Both the position numbers and the translations under genes were made by a program. DNA of 56,746 nt, taken from positions 1-56,746 of the forward strand of contig NZ_VOBN01000032.1 of NCBI RefSeq assembly GCF_008370045.1, given 5' to 3'. Every line of letters starts with the position of its first letter. Position 1 is the stretch's first letter. Source of the DNA: Pseudomonas sp. ANT_J12 (GTDB lineage: Bacteria > Pseudomonadota > Gammaproteobacteria > Pseudomonadales > Pseudomonadaceae). The notes below the pieces were generated by a model, which worked only from the letters and a program-made list of their open reading frames with translations, made no database searches and had not been told where the DNA came from. This document shows, in pieces, positions 8,377 to 15,391 of this stretch.

Positions 8377-8399
8377 AGGTGAGTTGGCCGTGCGCTTAC
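8377..8399 (-). repeat. IS66 right inverted repeat (IRR)
   Basis: A 23-bp terminal repeat ending CGCTTAC at 8399, the canonical IS66 end, followed directly by the second copy of the TTTCTGGA duplication. Confidence 0.93.
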
Positions 8400-8407
8400 T
8401 TTCTGGA
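8400..8407. repeat. Right target-site duplication (TTTCTGGA)
   Basis: Identical to 5048-5055. Host gene sequence resumes at 8408. Confidence 0.95.
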
Positions 8408-8586
8408 GACTAATCATTAACGACAAGCCTGCTACCAGTGCTGCTTTCGACAAACTGCAGGAATTACCTTTCGCATTTCGCGTTGACTTCGAAGCACGAG
8501 AGATCCTCTTCAAGAGCTGAGCAAGCGATCACCCACGGCCCGTATGGCCACGATATCAGCTGCACACCTGCATGCTTCCGGCCCCC

Positions 8587-9288
8587 TCACAGGGGGCTGC
8601 ATAGCTCCACCCAAGGGATGGATGGCTTGGGCAGCTTGAGGTTACCAGTCTTCGAGATGATCCTAAGCTGTGCATGCTTGAGATGATAGTCTTCCCAGGC
8701 TATGCGCAGATTTGTGTCCTCCAGAAAGGCGACCACACCATCACGCGATCCCACGACCACACCAAGTGGATTGATTTGGCTTGACTGACAGAAGCTGAAA
8801 AGTACCTGATCAAATGTGCTGGGGGCTATGTGATCGACGGCCACGTTATGTCGCCCCAGTAATTCTCCTGTCACTGGACACGAAACAGCACCAACCAACC
8901 TCTGGTCACGGAAAAGTCGGATCTGTTCCGTGATAGCTGTGCGAGCACCTGAACGAAAGTCCAGGAGCTTTTGGGGCTGGCGCTCTTTTGCTCGGGTGCT
9001 AGGGATAAGTTTTACCGAGTGCGTAAAGCCAATATCAATTTCCGTATCGCAATGCCGACGAAGCATAAAGCAGCGAGTACCGTGAGATGTCAGTTGGGTG
9101 GTGATGCCCTTGACGCCATCTCCGGCTTTCTCTGCCCACTCATCGTGGTGTTGGAAAAGTCCGTACAGAAAATCAGAATCAGCGTCACCTACCATCGTGC
9201 CGTCAGGTGTTCTAGCCAAGATCTGTCTGCAACGATCTGTAACAGCGTCCTTGGTTGCAAACCATTCATCATTGATCAGATATGGCAC
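8587..9288 (-). CDS. DCL/DUF3223-type protein with an HNH-like C-terminal part
   Basis: A 233-residue protein starting at GTG 9288 with GAGGGA upstream. The N-terminal 110 residues match my memory of the bacterial 'DCL family' (DUF3223, related to plant DCL and Pol IV/V tails): FQHHDEWAEKAGDGVKGITT and a following TRCFMLRR strand. The C-terminal half has CPVTGELL and then HNVAVDHIAP, which resembles a reduced HNH-type zinc/nuclease motif (CPxTG...DH). A role in RNA or DNA processing is suggested by family only. It lies just upstream in sequence of the DEDDh exonuclease gene, which points the same way and is transcribed first. Confidence 0.65.
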   Translation of the reverse strand: MPYLINDEWFATKDAVTDRCRQILARTPDGTMVGDADSDFLYGLFQHHDEWAEKAGDGVKGITTQLTSHGTRCFMLRRHCDTEIDIGFTHSVKLIPSTRAKERQPQKLLDFRSGARTAITEQIRLFRDQRLVGAVSCPVTGELLGRHNVAVDHIAPSTFDQVLFSFCQSSQINPLGVVVGSRDGVVAFLEDTNLRIAWEDYHLKHAQLRIISKTGNLKLPKPSIPWVELCSPL

Positions 9289-9360
9289 CGTCTTCCCTCA
9301 GGTAATGTCTCACGCAAGTTAATCGGTATAGCACGGAGAGTTAACCACATCTTTGAAAGC

Positions 9361-9825
9361 TCAAGCTCTAAAAAAAGCGCGGCAGGCGTTCATCAACGCA
9401 GTCGCGTCCGGGAGCGCTCGATGGTGCTTGGTTGTTGGCAGTAGGCGGTAGATCTCACTGGCAGTTTCACGCCCTACAAACACCTCCAGAGGCTTCAGCT
9501 GGAAGGTGGGCATCAGATCTGCTGCTTCGTATAGGACATCAAGCCAAAAGCTGTCTAGTGGCGAATCGCTGCAGAGAAGCTGCCCTGAAAACAGTTGATT
9601 CATATGTCTCGCCACAGTGACCGGCGTATCACCTTGCTGACGCAACCGATCCTGACTGAGGCCATGCATGTCTTGTGCATCAAACGACCAGTGCGTCCAG
9701 TAGCGGGCTGGCTTGACCAGCGTGCGGAAGGAGATCTCACTCGACACGACTGCCACCTCAATGGGATAGCTATCCGGGGCTATCCCTGAGGCCTCGAAAT
9801 CGATAAAAAACGAAGGCCTTGCCAC
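9361..9825 (-). CDS. DEDDh 3'-5' exonuclease-like protein
   Basis: A 154-residue protein with all residues of the DEDDh exonuclease family: D9 and E11 in FFIDFEASG, D91 in DSPLDSFWL, and H135 with D140 in KHHRALPDAT. Short stand-alone members of this type degrade single-stranded DNA or RNA. The start is GTG 9825 with AGGAG 7 bases upstream. It is followed on the same strand, 72 bp later, by the DCL-type gene; both use GTG starts, and together they could form a small nucleic-acid-processing operon. No accessory domains are present. Confidence 0.8.
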   Translation of the reverse strand: MARPSFFIDFEASGIAPDSYPIEVAVVSSEISFRTLVKPARYWTHWSFDAQDMHGLSQDRLRQQGDTPVTVARHMNQLFSGQLLCSDSPLDSFWLDVLYEAADLMPTFQLKPLEVFVGRETASEIYRLLPTTKHHRALPDATALMNACRAFFRA

Positions 9826-9911
9826 CTGCTACTCCTGTTTGGATATTGAGACTTCAGCGGGCTACACCGACTGTTTATGCATACGTGTTCCCATCGCTCG
9901 AACTAGCCGCT

Positions 9912-10316
9912 CTAGCCTCGAGCAGCCTGTGCATCACGGTGGTTCTGCAGATGCTGCATCTCATGCTCCCATTCATTCAAGAACTTCTCCCAATCGTGCA
10001 CGTAAGCCCCTTCTGTTGCTCGCGTTGACCCCACGCTCGCATGCAGGAATCGCTCTCGCCAGGGTTGAGGGATGTTTTCTTCGCGGACTATGCGGCAGCC
10101 AATCGGATGAGGCTCGCTAGGAATGGCATCACGGAGCTCGCCAACACTGAGTACCGTTACCGAGCCTAAGATTTCATCGGCCTCGCTTAGCTCAATATCG
10201 TCGAGAACATCCAAGACGTCGAGCGCCCTAGGATCTCCTGGTGGAAGAGAGGCCAACGCCCAAAAAGCCTTCCGCCTGGCCTTTTCTCGATTCCGGAGTT
10301 CTTCGTTGTGATTCAT
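9912..10316 (-). CDS. Hypothetical protein
   Basis: A 134-residue, soluble, acidic and helix-rich protein of no recognised family. It has an N-terminal charged helix (EELRNREKARRKAFWAL), a middle segment with VLDVLDDIELSEADEIL and a C-terminal helix rich in W, E and H (DWEKFLNEWEHEMQHLQNH). ATG 10316 is preferred; a GTG at 10337 in frame would add seven residues. It runs toward the exonuclease gene with an 86-bp gap and could be cotranscribed with it. Confidence 0.6.
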   Translation of the reverse strand: MNHNEELRNREKARRKAFWALASLPPGDPRALDVLDVLDDIELSEADEILGSVTVLSVGELRDAIPSEPHPIGCRIVREENIPQPWRERFLHASVGSTRATEGAYVHDWEKFLNEWEHEMQHLQNHRDAQAARG

Positions 10317-10390
10317 CTTCCTGATTCTCCAACCCACCTGGAGGTCGCTGCTGGGCGTTGATAGGACGCAATATGCCCATCATACCTACC

Positions 10391-10579
10391 TCACTGATGT
10401 CCCCCTGAAGGCTCTTCGTACAGAGGATCCATATCAACATTCGTGAAGCCCCAGAAATACGCCAGATTCCGGGCCGCCTCTGGAGACGTCTGTAGCGCTG
10501 TGTGGCCTTTTGGGAAAAGCTCCGCGTAAAACGCTATCGCTCGAGCCAACACATGGACGCAGGTTTGCAAGGGCTGGCT
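10391..10579 (-). pseudogene. C-terminal gene fragment, protein-like
   Basis: An open frame of 62 codons with a convincing protein-like sequence (for example AIAFYAELFPKGHTAL and RNLAYFWGFTNVDMDP), closed by TGA at 10391-10393. It has only a GTG (10552) as a possible start, and the frame is stopped at 10580-10582. It looks like the 3' end of a longer gene cut off near 10,565-10,580, where a different coding remnant begins on the other strand. It could instead be a short gene starting at GTG 10552. No family recognised. Confidence 0.4.
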
Positions 10580-10749
10580 TCAGCAAAAAATACTTTCAGA
10601 ATGTGTACTCCCATTTTTGCGGGTACGCGCACACGTCCTACATCAGCTCAATGCAAATGGGACAAGCCCAGTCAATTGAGGATCAGCGAATGCTTGGCTT
10701 AGTCGCTTTCAAACAGATACTTCAAAGCGGCGATACACGCGTCCTCGAA
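10566..10749 (+). pseudogene. Internal fragment of a helical gene (plus strand)
   Basis: On the plus strand the reading GFSKKYFQNVYSHFCGYAH, continuing with MQMGQAQSIEDQRMLGL, is clearly protein-like and resembles the conserved part of DUF5677-like helical proteins, the same general type as the IS-split gene. There is no start codon of its own, and toward the right it runs into the 3' end of the minus-strand nuclease gene. I read it as a remnant left by recombination. Its edges are approximate. Confidence 0.35.
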
Positions 10750-11310
10750 AGCAGCCGCCATGTTTCGTCCAGGTCTAATACCCAGAAGTGTATCGGCCAA
10801 TCTGCGCCCAGTCTTCTGGGGCATCTCTTTAGTTTCGGAAAGACCGGTCTCTAGGGCCAAGGCTGGCTTGGTGTAGGGAGATGTCGTTGCTTCGAAGAAG
10901 TGCTCCAGCTTCCGCGTAAGCCCTGGAAATCCAGCAGCGCGCCTGAATAGTTCCGCAGCATCCCAAATTTCGACCAGAGGGAATGCCTTTGCGGCTTCTG
11001 CCAAGCTAGGTGTTAATGGGCACGAAAAAGCGAGGATAGCAACGCGAGCTCCTACCAGCTCTCTTACGCTATCTGCCTGTCTGAGAGCCTTTAGAAATAG
11101 ACTGGGGGTGGGAGGAGACAAATATCTGTAGTGCTTAACTTCGGCTACGCCAACCTCACCGTCCCTAATAAAGGAAACGTCGATCTCATAATGCCTTCCC
11201 AAGGCAGTCATGCCTCGAGGGTTGTTGCGAACATCCTCGTAACCCAGCGCCCGAAATATCTCGGCTACAAGCCGCTCCAGGTACTCTCCGTTTGAGTTGA
11301 TATCGTGCAC
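10699..11310 (-). CDS. Mrr-like restriction endonuclease
   Basis: A 203-residue protein. The N-terminal helix (NGEYLERLVAEIFRALGYED) and the core with D44 (YEIDVSF), E57 and K59 (AEVKHYRY) are the layout of Mrr/PD-(D/E)xK nucleases, which in the Mrr group cut modified DNA. The part after residue about 120 is not recognised and may bind a partner or DNA. The start is GTG 11310 with AGGAG 5-6 bases upstream. No methylase is next to it, as expected for a modification-dependent or defence nuclease. Its last codons overlap the plus-strand remnant, so its C-terminus may be altered by the same recombination. Confidence 0.75.
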   Translation of the reverse strand: MHDINSNGEYLERLVAEIFRALGYEDVRNNPRGMTALGRHYEIDVSFIRDGEVGVAEVKHYRYLSPPTPSLFLKALRQADSVRELVGARVAILAFSCPLTPSLAEAAKAFPLVEIWDAAELFRRAAGFPGLTRKLEHFFEATTSPYTKPALALETGLSETKEMPQKTGRRLADTLLGIRPGRNMAAAFEDACIAALKYLFESD

Positions 11311-11493
11311 AAAAGCTCCTGTAAGCTACCTATAGAAGACCATCAAAAGTCTGCCATCGGTCGTCCATAATTTTTTGATAAGAAATCCGACTGATGCCGC
11401 GCAGGTTGGTGTAGCACACCACAGCCACCAAAATCTCATGACTTTGTTTCGACCTAAAAACCGCCAAGGCAGGGCCGCTGATTTGAGGTAGCT

Positions 11494-12594
11494 TTAAGTC
11501 ATCAGGGAGCCACCTTTATGATGTGCTCGTACTGTCTCTAAGTTCTCCATGACAAGTTTAAAATCCGCTACGAATTCCGGGTCACGATCCTGCCCGCGAT
11601 CTCCGAACCGGTTTGCCTTTCTTTTAACCTTAACCACTGACAGCCATCGACTGAGCCTGAGCTGGGAGCGCCACACAAAATGTTGGGCTGAGAGCTTATC
11701 TCCGCCGATGGGTACGGGCTCTGTGGTATCCCAATTGCTTTGAAAGAGTGAGTCTGGCTCAAGCCTTTGGCAACTGTCTTTGACATACCGAGTTTGAGAG
11801 CTCGAACTAAAAATCACTGAAGACGTCCGACTGCGGAACTGCAGCGAGTTCAATAACCTGACGTCTTCTGCAGCATTTAACTTGGTGAAGCCATCCCGCC
11901 CATTGCCCACCTTATAGGTACGACTATCATAAAAGGTAAGCATTAAGCGATTTGATATGGGTAGAAAAATGTGTACCCCCTGCTTCGTCAGGCTGGTGGC
12001 ACTCATACCCGTTTCGTCTCTTAAATACCAGTTATAAAAGCAGGATGGATTGTCTGAAAGTACAAAATCCAAGGGTGTTGAGTTGATAAATACGTGGGGC
12101 TCTAGATCTCGAATGAGAGGCCAATTCAAAGCGCTTCCGACTGCTGAGATCCTTAACAGATCCTTCTCATCCTCAAGCACTATCGATACCCCTTCAAACT
12201 CCTTGGGATCATGACCAAGGATTTTAAGCTGCTGGGTCACATATGAGTCTGTGTAGCTTTTCAAATTACCCCTTGCCGTCCCATAAGCGCCGGGTGTTCT
12301 TCCTAACTGAACCAAAATAAAACGAAGAAGATCGATGTCCTGACGCGGAATTCTCTCAGTTGGGCTGGCTAATATCTGAGCAATCTTCGGGGCTGCCAGC
12401 GCCTCAACGGTACAAAGAAAATTTTCAACTTGGTTATCTTTGTCGTAAAAGAAGTTTTCTGATAAAACACCTTCAGGCTTGGTGGAGCGAAGAATATCGC
12501 GAGAGCCATCGTATGTCCAAACTTTGCCTTTGATAGCAAAGTTTCTAATTAATAATCGGGGGACATAATGCTGATTTTTTGTGATGTTAACCAT
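11494..12594 (-). CDS. DUF4238 protein
   Basis: A 366-residue protein whose N-terminus, NITKNQHYVPRLLIRNFAI, is the DUF4238 signature (NQHYVPRxYLRxF). Further family features are visible: a helix with FILVQLGRTPGA and a segment with PLDFVLSDNPSCFYN, followed by LPISNRLMLTFYD. DUF4238 proteins are common in defence islands and mobile elements, but no biochemical role is established to my knowledge. ATG 12594 is chosen over the longer frame from 12675, because the family N-terminus and GGAAG (6 bases upstream) both fit. A two-HTH regulator gene lies 81 bp upstream on the same strand and may control it. Confidence 0.85.
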   Translation of the reverse strand: MVNITKNQHYVPRLLIRNFAIKGKVWTYDGSRDILRSTKPEGVLSENFFYDKDNQVENFLCTVEALAAPKIAQILASPTERIPRQDIDLLRFILVQLGRTPGAYGTARGNLKSYTDSYVTQQLKILGHDPKEFEGVSIVLEDEKDLLRISAVGSALNWPLIRDLEPHVFINSTPLDFVLSDNPSCFYNWYLRDETGMSATSLTKQGVHIFLPISNRLMLTFYDSRTYKVGNGRDGFTKLNAAEDVRLLNSLQFRSRTSSVIFSSSSQTRYVKDSCQRLEPDSLFQSNWDTTEPVPIGGDKLSAQHFVWRSQLRLSRWLSVVKVKRKANRFGDRGQDRDPEFVADFKLVMENLETVRAHHKGGSLMT

Positions 12595-12675
12595 GTGAAC
12601 TTCCGTATTTATCCCATGTAGCAATGTCTGCCTACCAGAAATTTCGACAGGAGCATGAGGCTGGACACCCGGCAC

Positions 12676-13128
12676 TCACTCTATGTGCCAAAGCCGCCCA
12701 ACGGTGCTGCGTGGCAGTCCCAACTGCCGACTGACTTCCAACTGGGAAAGCCCAGTATTCTTCAGTTCCCGTACCGCCTTCAGTTTTTCTGCAGCAGCGG
12801 CTGATTGGGGGGCTACAAGTTTGTTTGGCTCACCAGGAAGCACCTCGTCGAGAACACCCAAGACAACCAATTCAGCGAGCGTCTCATTCAAAGCTGAGCG
12901 TGCCGTCTTACCCTCATGGGAGGCAGCCACCAGTGTGAGAAATGTAAGTGGTGTTACACCCAATGCCTGAGCGATATCAGCAGTTAGGTCGACACTGGCT
13001 GATCTAGTCGATGCCTCCAATCGGCTAATGTGGCCTTGATCGGTCTGAGCTTGGAGCTCTGTCTGCGATAAGCCCCGCCGCATCCTTAGCCACTGTAATG
13101 TTGCTGCGTACGCCTTGCGCAAAGACAT
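12676..13128 (-). CDS. XRE-type regulator with a second C-terminal HTH
   Basis: A 150-residue protein. Residues about 7-60 form an XRE/Cro-type HTH (WLRMRRGLSQTELQAQT, then HISRLEASTR). A linker with a leucine-rich helix follows, and the last 30 residues form a second HTH of the resolvase/Hin kind (TGLSQLEVSRQLGLPRSTVG). Two DNA-binding units in one small protein are uncommon. ATG 13128 gives the family N-terminus with GGGGGAG upstream; the longer frame from 13230 adds a poorly conserved tail. It probably represses its own transcript and the DUF4238 gene; this is inferred from position. Confidence 0.75.
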   Translation of the reverse strand: MSLRKAYAATLQWLRMRRGLSQTELQAQTDQGHISRLEASTRSASVDLTADIAQALGVTPLTFLTLVAASHEGKTARSALNETLAELVVLGVLDEVLPGEPNKLVAPQSAAAAEKLKAVRELKNTGLSQLEVSRQLGLPRSTVGRLWHIE

Positions 13129-13284
13129 CCGGGCTGTTCTCCCCCAAAAGGAGACGGTATGCCGCGTTTGATTGATCCCATTCAAATGTATATAGTCATA
13201 GCGATGGGATTTGCGGCCAGCCTGCGCCAATCAACACGTGCGCCGCACGCTGAATTTTGCTGTCGTCATGAGGATCATCAATTT

Positions 13285-13680
13285 ATGGGTAATTCTTCGG
13301 AGCAAGAGTTGCTCCGGGAGGGTGAGATATCGTCCTTCGGAATAGAGCTACCTCAAGCCGAAATAGAGGCATTGGTGGCGGATCGCTTCGGTCGGAAACC
13401 GTACTGTCTGGTCGAGGATTGGCTCATATTTCACGTGGACGAGCCACCTGAATCGCTCGCCAGAGTGCGCGCCATAGGCCTGCAGACAATGTTCCTTTAT
13501 TCCCATTGCGTCACCTACGACAGCCAGGGTCGGTTCCCTCCAGGGGGCTGGGTACGCTCGACCCTGTGCAAGTCGTTCGACGGCGTTTGCCTGTTCGAAA
13601 CCCGGAATACGGTGTACGCCTTGGTAGGCAAAGGGCGCGAGATGACCGCATCGCTCAAGACAATATTCGGCTTATGTTAA
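13285..13680 (+). CDS. DUF6957-type protein
   Basis: A 131-residue soluble protein. The middle and C-terminal parts (FGRKPYCLVEDWLIFHVDE, then SQGRFPPGGWVRST and FETRNTVYALVGKG) match my memory of the DUF6957 family found mainly in Pseudomonas islands. ATG 13285 is preferred because GAGG lies 11 bases upstream and the family does not need the 42 extra residues of the longer frame. The next gene on the same strand starts 40 bp after its stop and is likely cotranscribed. Function unknown. Confidence 0.6.
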   Translation: MGNSSEQELLREGEISSFGIELPQAEIEALVADRFGRKPYCLVEDWLIFHVDEPPESLARVRAIGLQTMFLYSHCVTYDSQGRFPPGGWVRSTLCKSFDGVCLFETRNTVYALVGKGREMTASLKTIFGLC

Positions 13681-13720
13681 TCGCAGGCGCTAAGCAGGCC
13701 TGCTCCACACGAGATACACG

Positions 13721-14191
13721 ATGTTCAGGATTAGCATGCAAGACCAGGCCGGCCCGGTGGGTATGTTTGGGGACGGTCTCGCTCATTTTCACGCCATGTC
13801 GCGATCCTTGGCTACTCATTGGTATCACGTCAGTCTCAAGCGCTGGCATGAGGGACGGTTCGTAGCTTATGAAGAGATGCTGAACGATGAGCCTCGCTTG
13901 GTGGAGCTGCTGGTCTCGCAAGACGAAAGCATGGTGATTCAAGATGTCCAAGTCGTTACCCCAGCATGGATGAACAAAGGGTCAGGCTGGAAGATGGAAA
14001 AGCTGAAATCACTTTCCATGGGGTTCAACCAGGCAGAAGTGCCGATCTGTGTTCTGCAGGTCGAGAGTGGTGATATGTACGTCAATACCCATCAGCGCGA
14101 CCTCGATGTTAATGCCTTAGTTGGCGTCAGGGAGCTATATCGGCGCAGTGCTGCGACCACCGGCGTAGCCTCGGCTTCGGAGGCTGTGTAA
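13721..14191 (+). CDS. Hypothetical protein
   Basis: A 156-residue protein of no recognised family, following the DUF6957-type gene. It has a WYHVSLKRWHEGRFVAYEE segment and no membrane helix. ATG 13721 is the first start; ATG 13736 has a better ribosome-binding site (AGGA 5 bases upstream) and may be the true one. The last 33 codons overlap, antisense, the broken end of the integrase remnant; the alanine- and threonine-rich tail after residue 140 may therefore be foreign sequence acquired at the junction. Confidence 0.5.
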   Translation: MFRISMQDQAGPVGMFGDGLAHFHAMSRSLATHWYHVSLKRWHEGRFVAYEEMLNDEPRLVELLVSQDESMVIQDVQVVTPAWMNKGSGWKMEKLKSLSMGFNQAEVPICVLQVESGDMYVNTHQRDLDVNALVGVRELYRRSAATTGVASASEAV

Positions 14192-14646
14192 GCGTCTATG
14201 AATGCTTTGGCTACCTTCTCACGCATCGCGGTCAAATTAATCCGCAACGCTTCACCTGAAGAAGGAGAAGCGGTCAGCTCGTCGATGTACCAGAGAAGAT
14301 GTTGTGATGCTGTATTAAGGCGTTTGTTGCGGGTATCAGGACTAACGGCGAGTTTTGCGACTTTATTGCTGGTGGGCTGTGGCCGGCTCAGCTCTTCAAT
14401 CAGACTGGTCAAGTCAGCCTCAGTAAATTGTTTACCAGAGCGAATACGGTCGTAAATATTCATACGGCGCTTGCGCGCCCATCGGTGAATTACCAACACT
14501 TCGCCGCTATTGCGCATCAGAGTTTGAAGTGCAAGGTGACGACGGCGAAGGAACCATTCACACGCCTCCGGAACGGGAAGATCATCGTCATCTAACAACA
14601 TAGGCAAACGCTCGCCTGACGAAAAAATCACCTGTTCCACTCGCAT
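14092..14646 (-). pseudogene. Tyrosine-recombinase N-terminal fragment (island integrase)
   Basis: The 184-residue open frame matches the N-terminal and core-binding region of a Pseudomonas island integrase. It opens MRVEQVIFSSGERLPMLLDD, continues with the PVPEACEWFLRRRHLALQTL helix, then the RIRSGKQFTEADLTSLIEEL segment and MREKVAKAFIDAYTASEAEA. It then ends in about 25 unrelated residues with no catalytic domain (no RHRH/Y). Full proteins of this type are some 450-500 residues. Loss of the catalytic part leaves the island without a working copy of this integrase. Start at ATG 14646; the frame is open up to 14700. Confidence 0.65.
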
Positions 14647-14742
14647 AACCGCGCCCCCGTTCTTTACATTTCGGTTTAGCGCGTTTCCTTTTCTTGTCAA
14701 AACCGTTTGTCCGGTTTATCTCGCGTTGCTTTACACACACGC

Positions 14743-14779
14743 AAAAAAAACCTCCAAGATCTTTACAAATCTTGGAGGT
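14743..14779 (-). terminator. Rho-independent terminator of ssb
   Basis: Stem CCTCCAAGAT / ATCTTGGAGG with an 8-base loop, followed on the minus strand by TTTTTTTT. It ends the ssb transcript and marks the edge between core genome and island. Confidence 0.9.
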
Positions 14780-14851
14780 CTTTCATCATAAAAATACTAG
14801 GTGGTTCAGTCAGTTATGCAACTTTGTTTACATACATGACTTTTATCCGGG

Positions 14852-15382
14852 CTAGAACGGGATATCGTCATCAAAGCTGTCGAAATCCGGAGCCGGCTGC
14901 GGTGCTGCCTGCTGTGGCGGCGGAGCCTGGCGCGACTGCTGCGGTGCCGACTGCTGCGGACGCGGAGCCTGCTGCTGGCGTGGGGCTGGAGCGGACTGCT
15001 GGTAGTTGTTGCCCCCGCCTTGTTGGTCGCCCTGTTGTGGACGGCCGCCCAGCAGTTGCATGGTGCCTTGCATGTCGACCACGATTTCAGTGGTGTAACG
15101 CTTGATACCGTCTTTTTCCCACTCGCGGGTCTGCAGCTTGCCTTCGATGTAGACCTGCGAACCTTTACGCAGGTATTCGCCGGCGATTTCGGCCACTTTG
15201 CCGAACATCGAAACACGGTGCCATTCGGTCTTCTCGACCTTCTGACCGGTTTGCTTGTCAGTCCACTGTTCGCTGGTCGCCAGACTCAGGTTGGTCACGG
15301 CGTTACCGTTAGGCAAGTAGCGAACTTCGGGATCCTGGCCGCAAGTGCCGACCAATATGACTTTGTTAACCCCACGGGCCAT
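14852..15382 (-). CDS. ssb: Single-stranded DNA-binding protein
   Basis: A 176-residue SSB. The OB fold covers residues 1-110 (opening MARGVNKVILVGTCGQDPEV, with WHRVSMFGKVAEIAGEYLRK). A glutamine/proline-rich flexible linker follows, and the conserved acidic tip DDDIPF recruits repair and replication partners. It protects ssDNA in replication, recombination and SOS repair. The YajR-type transporter gene lies 9 bp upstream on the same strand, and uvrA diverges beyond it, the usual Pseudomonas arrangement. The OB fold is standard; the linker length varies between species. Confidence 0.98.
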   Translation of the reverse strand: MARGVNKVILVGTCGQDPEVRYLPNGNAVTNLSLATSEQWTDKQTGQKVEKTEWHRVSMFGKVAEIAGEYLRKGSQVYIEGKLQTREWEKDGIKRYTTEIVVDMQGTMQLLGGRPQQGDQQGGGNNYQQSAPAPRQQQAPRPQQSAPQQSRQAPPPQQAAPQPAPDFDSFDDDIPF

Positions 15383-15391
15383 AACGTTCTC

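Larger units (their letters stand above)
5056..8399 (+). mobile_element. IS66-family element with a carbamoyltransferase-like passenger gene
   Basis: The element is 3344 bp long. The left end starts GTAACCGTCCGGCCAAGTC at 5056. The right end, read inward from 8399 on the minus strand, is GTAAGCGCACGGCCAACTC. Over 23 bp, 18 positions match. A perfect 8-bp duplication flanks it (5048-5055 and 8400-8407). Inside are tnpA, tnpB and tnpC in the normal IS66 order and then 986 bp between the tnpC stop and the right end, where ordinary IS66 copies have little or nothing. That extra segment holds one complete gene. The fixed ends and duplication show that the passenger moved as part of the element. 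Confidence 0.95.
3981..8520 (+). pseudogene. DUF5677-like gene split by an IS66-family element
   Basis: The gene begins at ATG 3981 (AGGAG at 3971) and reads in frame to 5055, where an IS66-family element begins. The reading frame resumes at 8408, directly after the second copy of the 8-bp target duplication, and ends at TGA 8518-8520. Joining 3981-5055 to 8408-8520 gives exactly 396 codons (395 residues). The product is helical and soluble; a segment with SVAGITRTILELRLAFHYL and a later SSHVHGLPMSF resemble DUF5677-type proteins, an uncharacterised family. As it stands the frame runs into the element and stops at 5432. The clean junction argues for a recent insertion. The loss of about 38 C-terminal residues may or may not abolish function. 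Confidence 0.85.

Noticed and set aside
1..14700. CRISPR array
   Set aside because: The only evenly spaced repeats (58-127) are three adjacent 23-bp units without spacers; no array or cas gene is visible.
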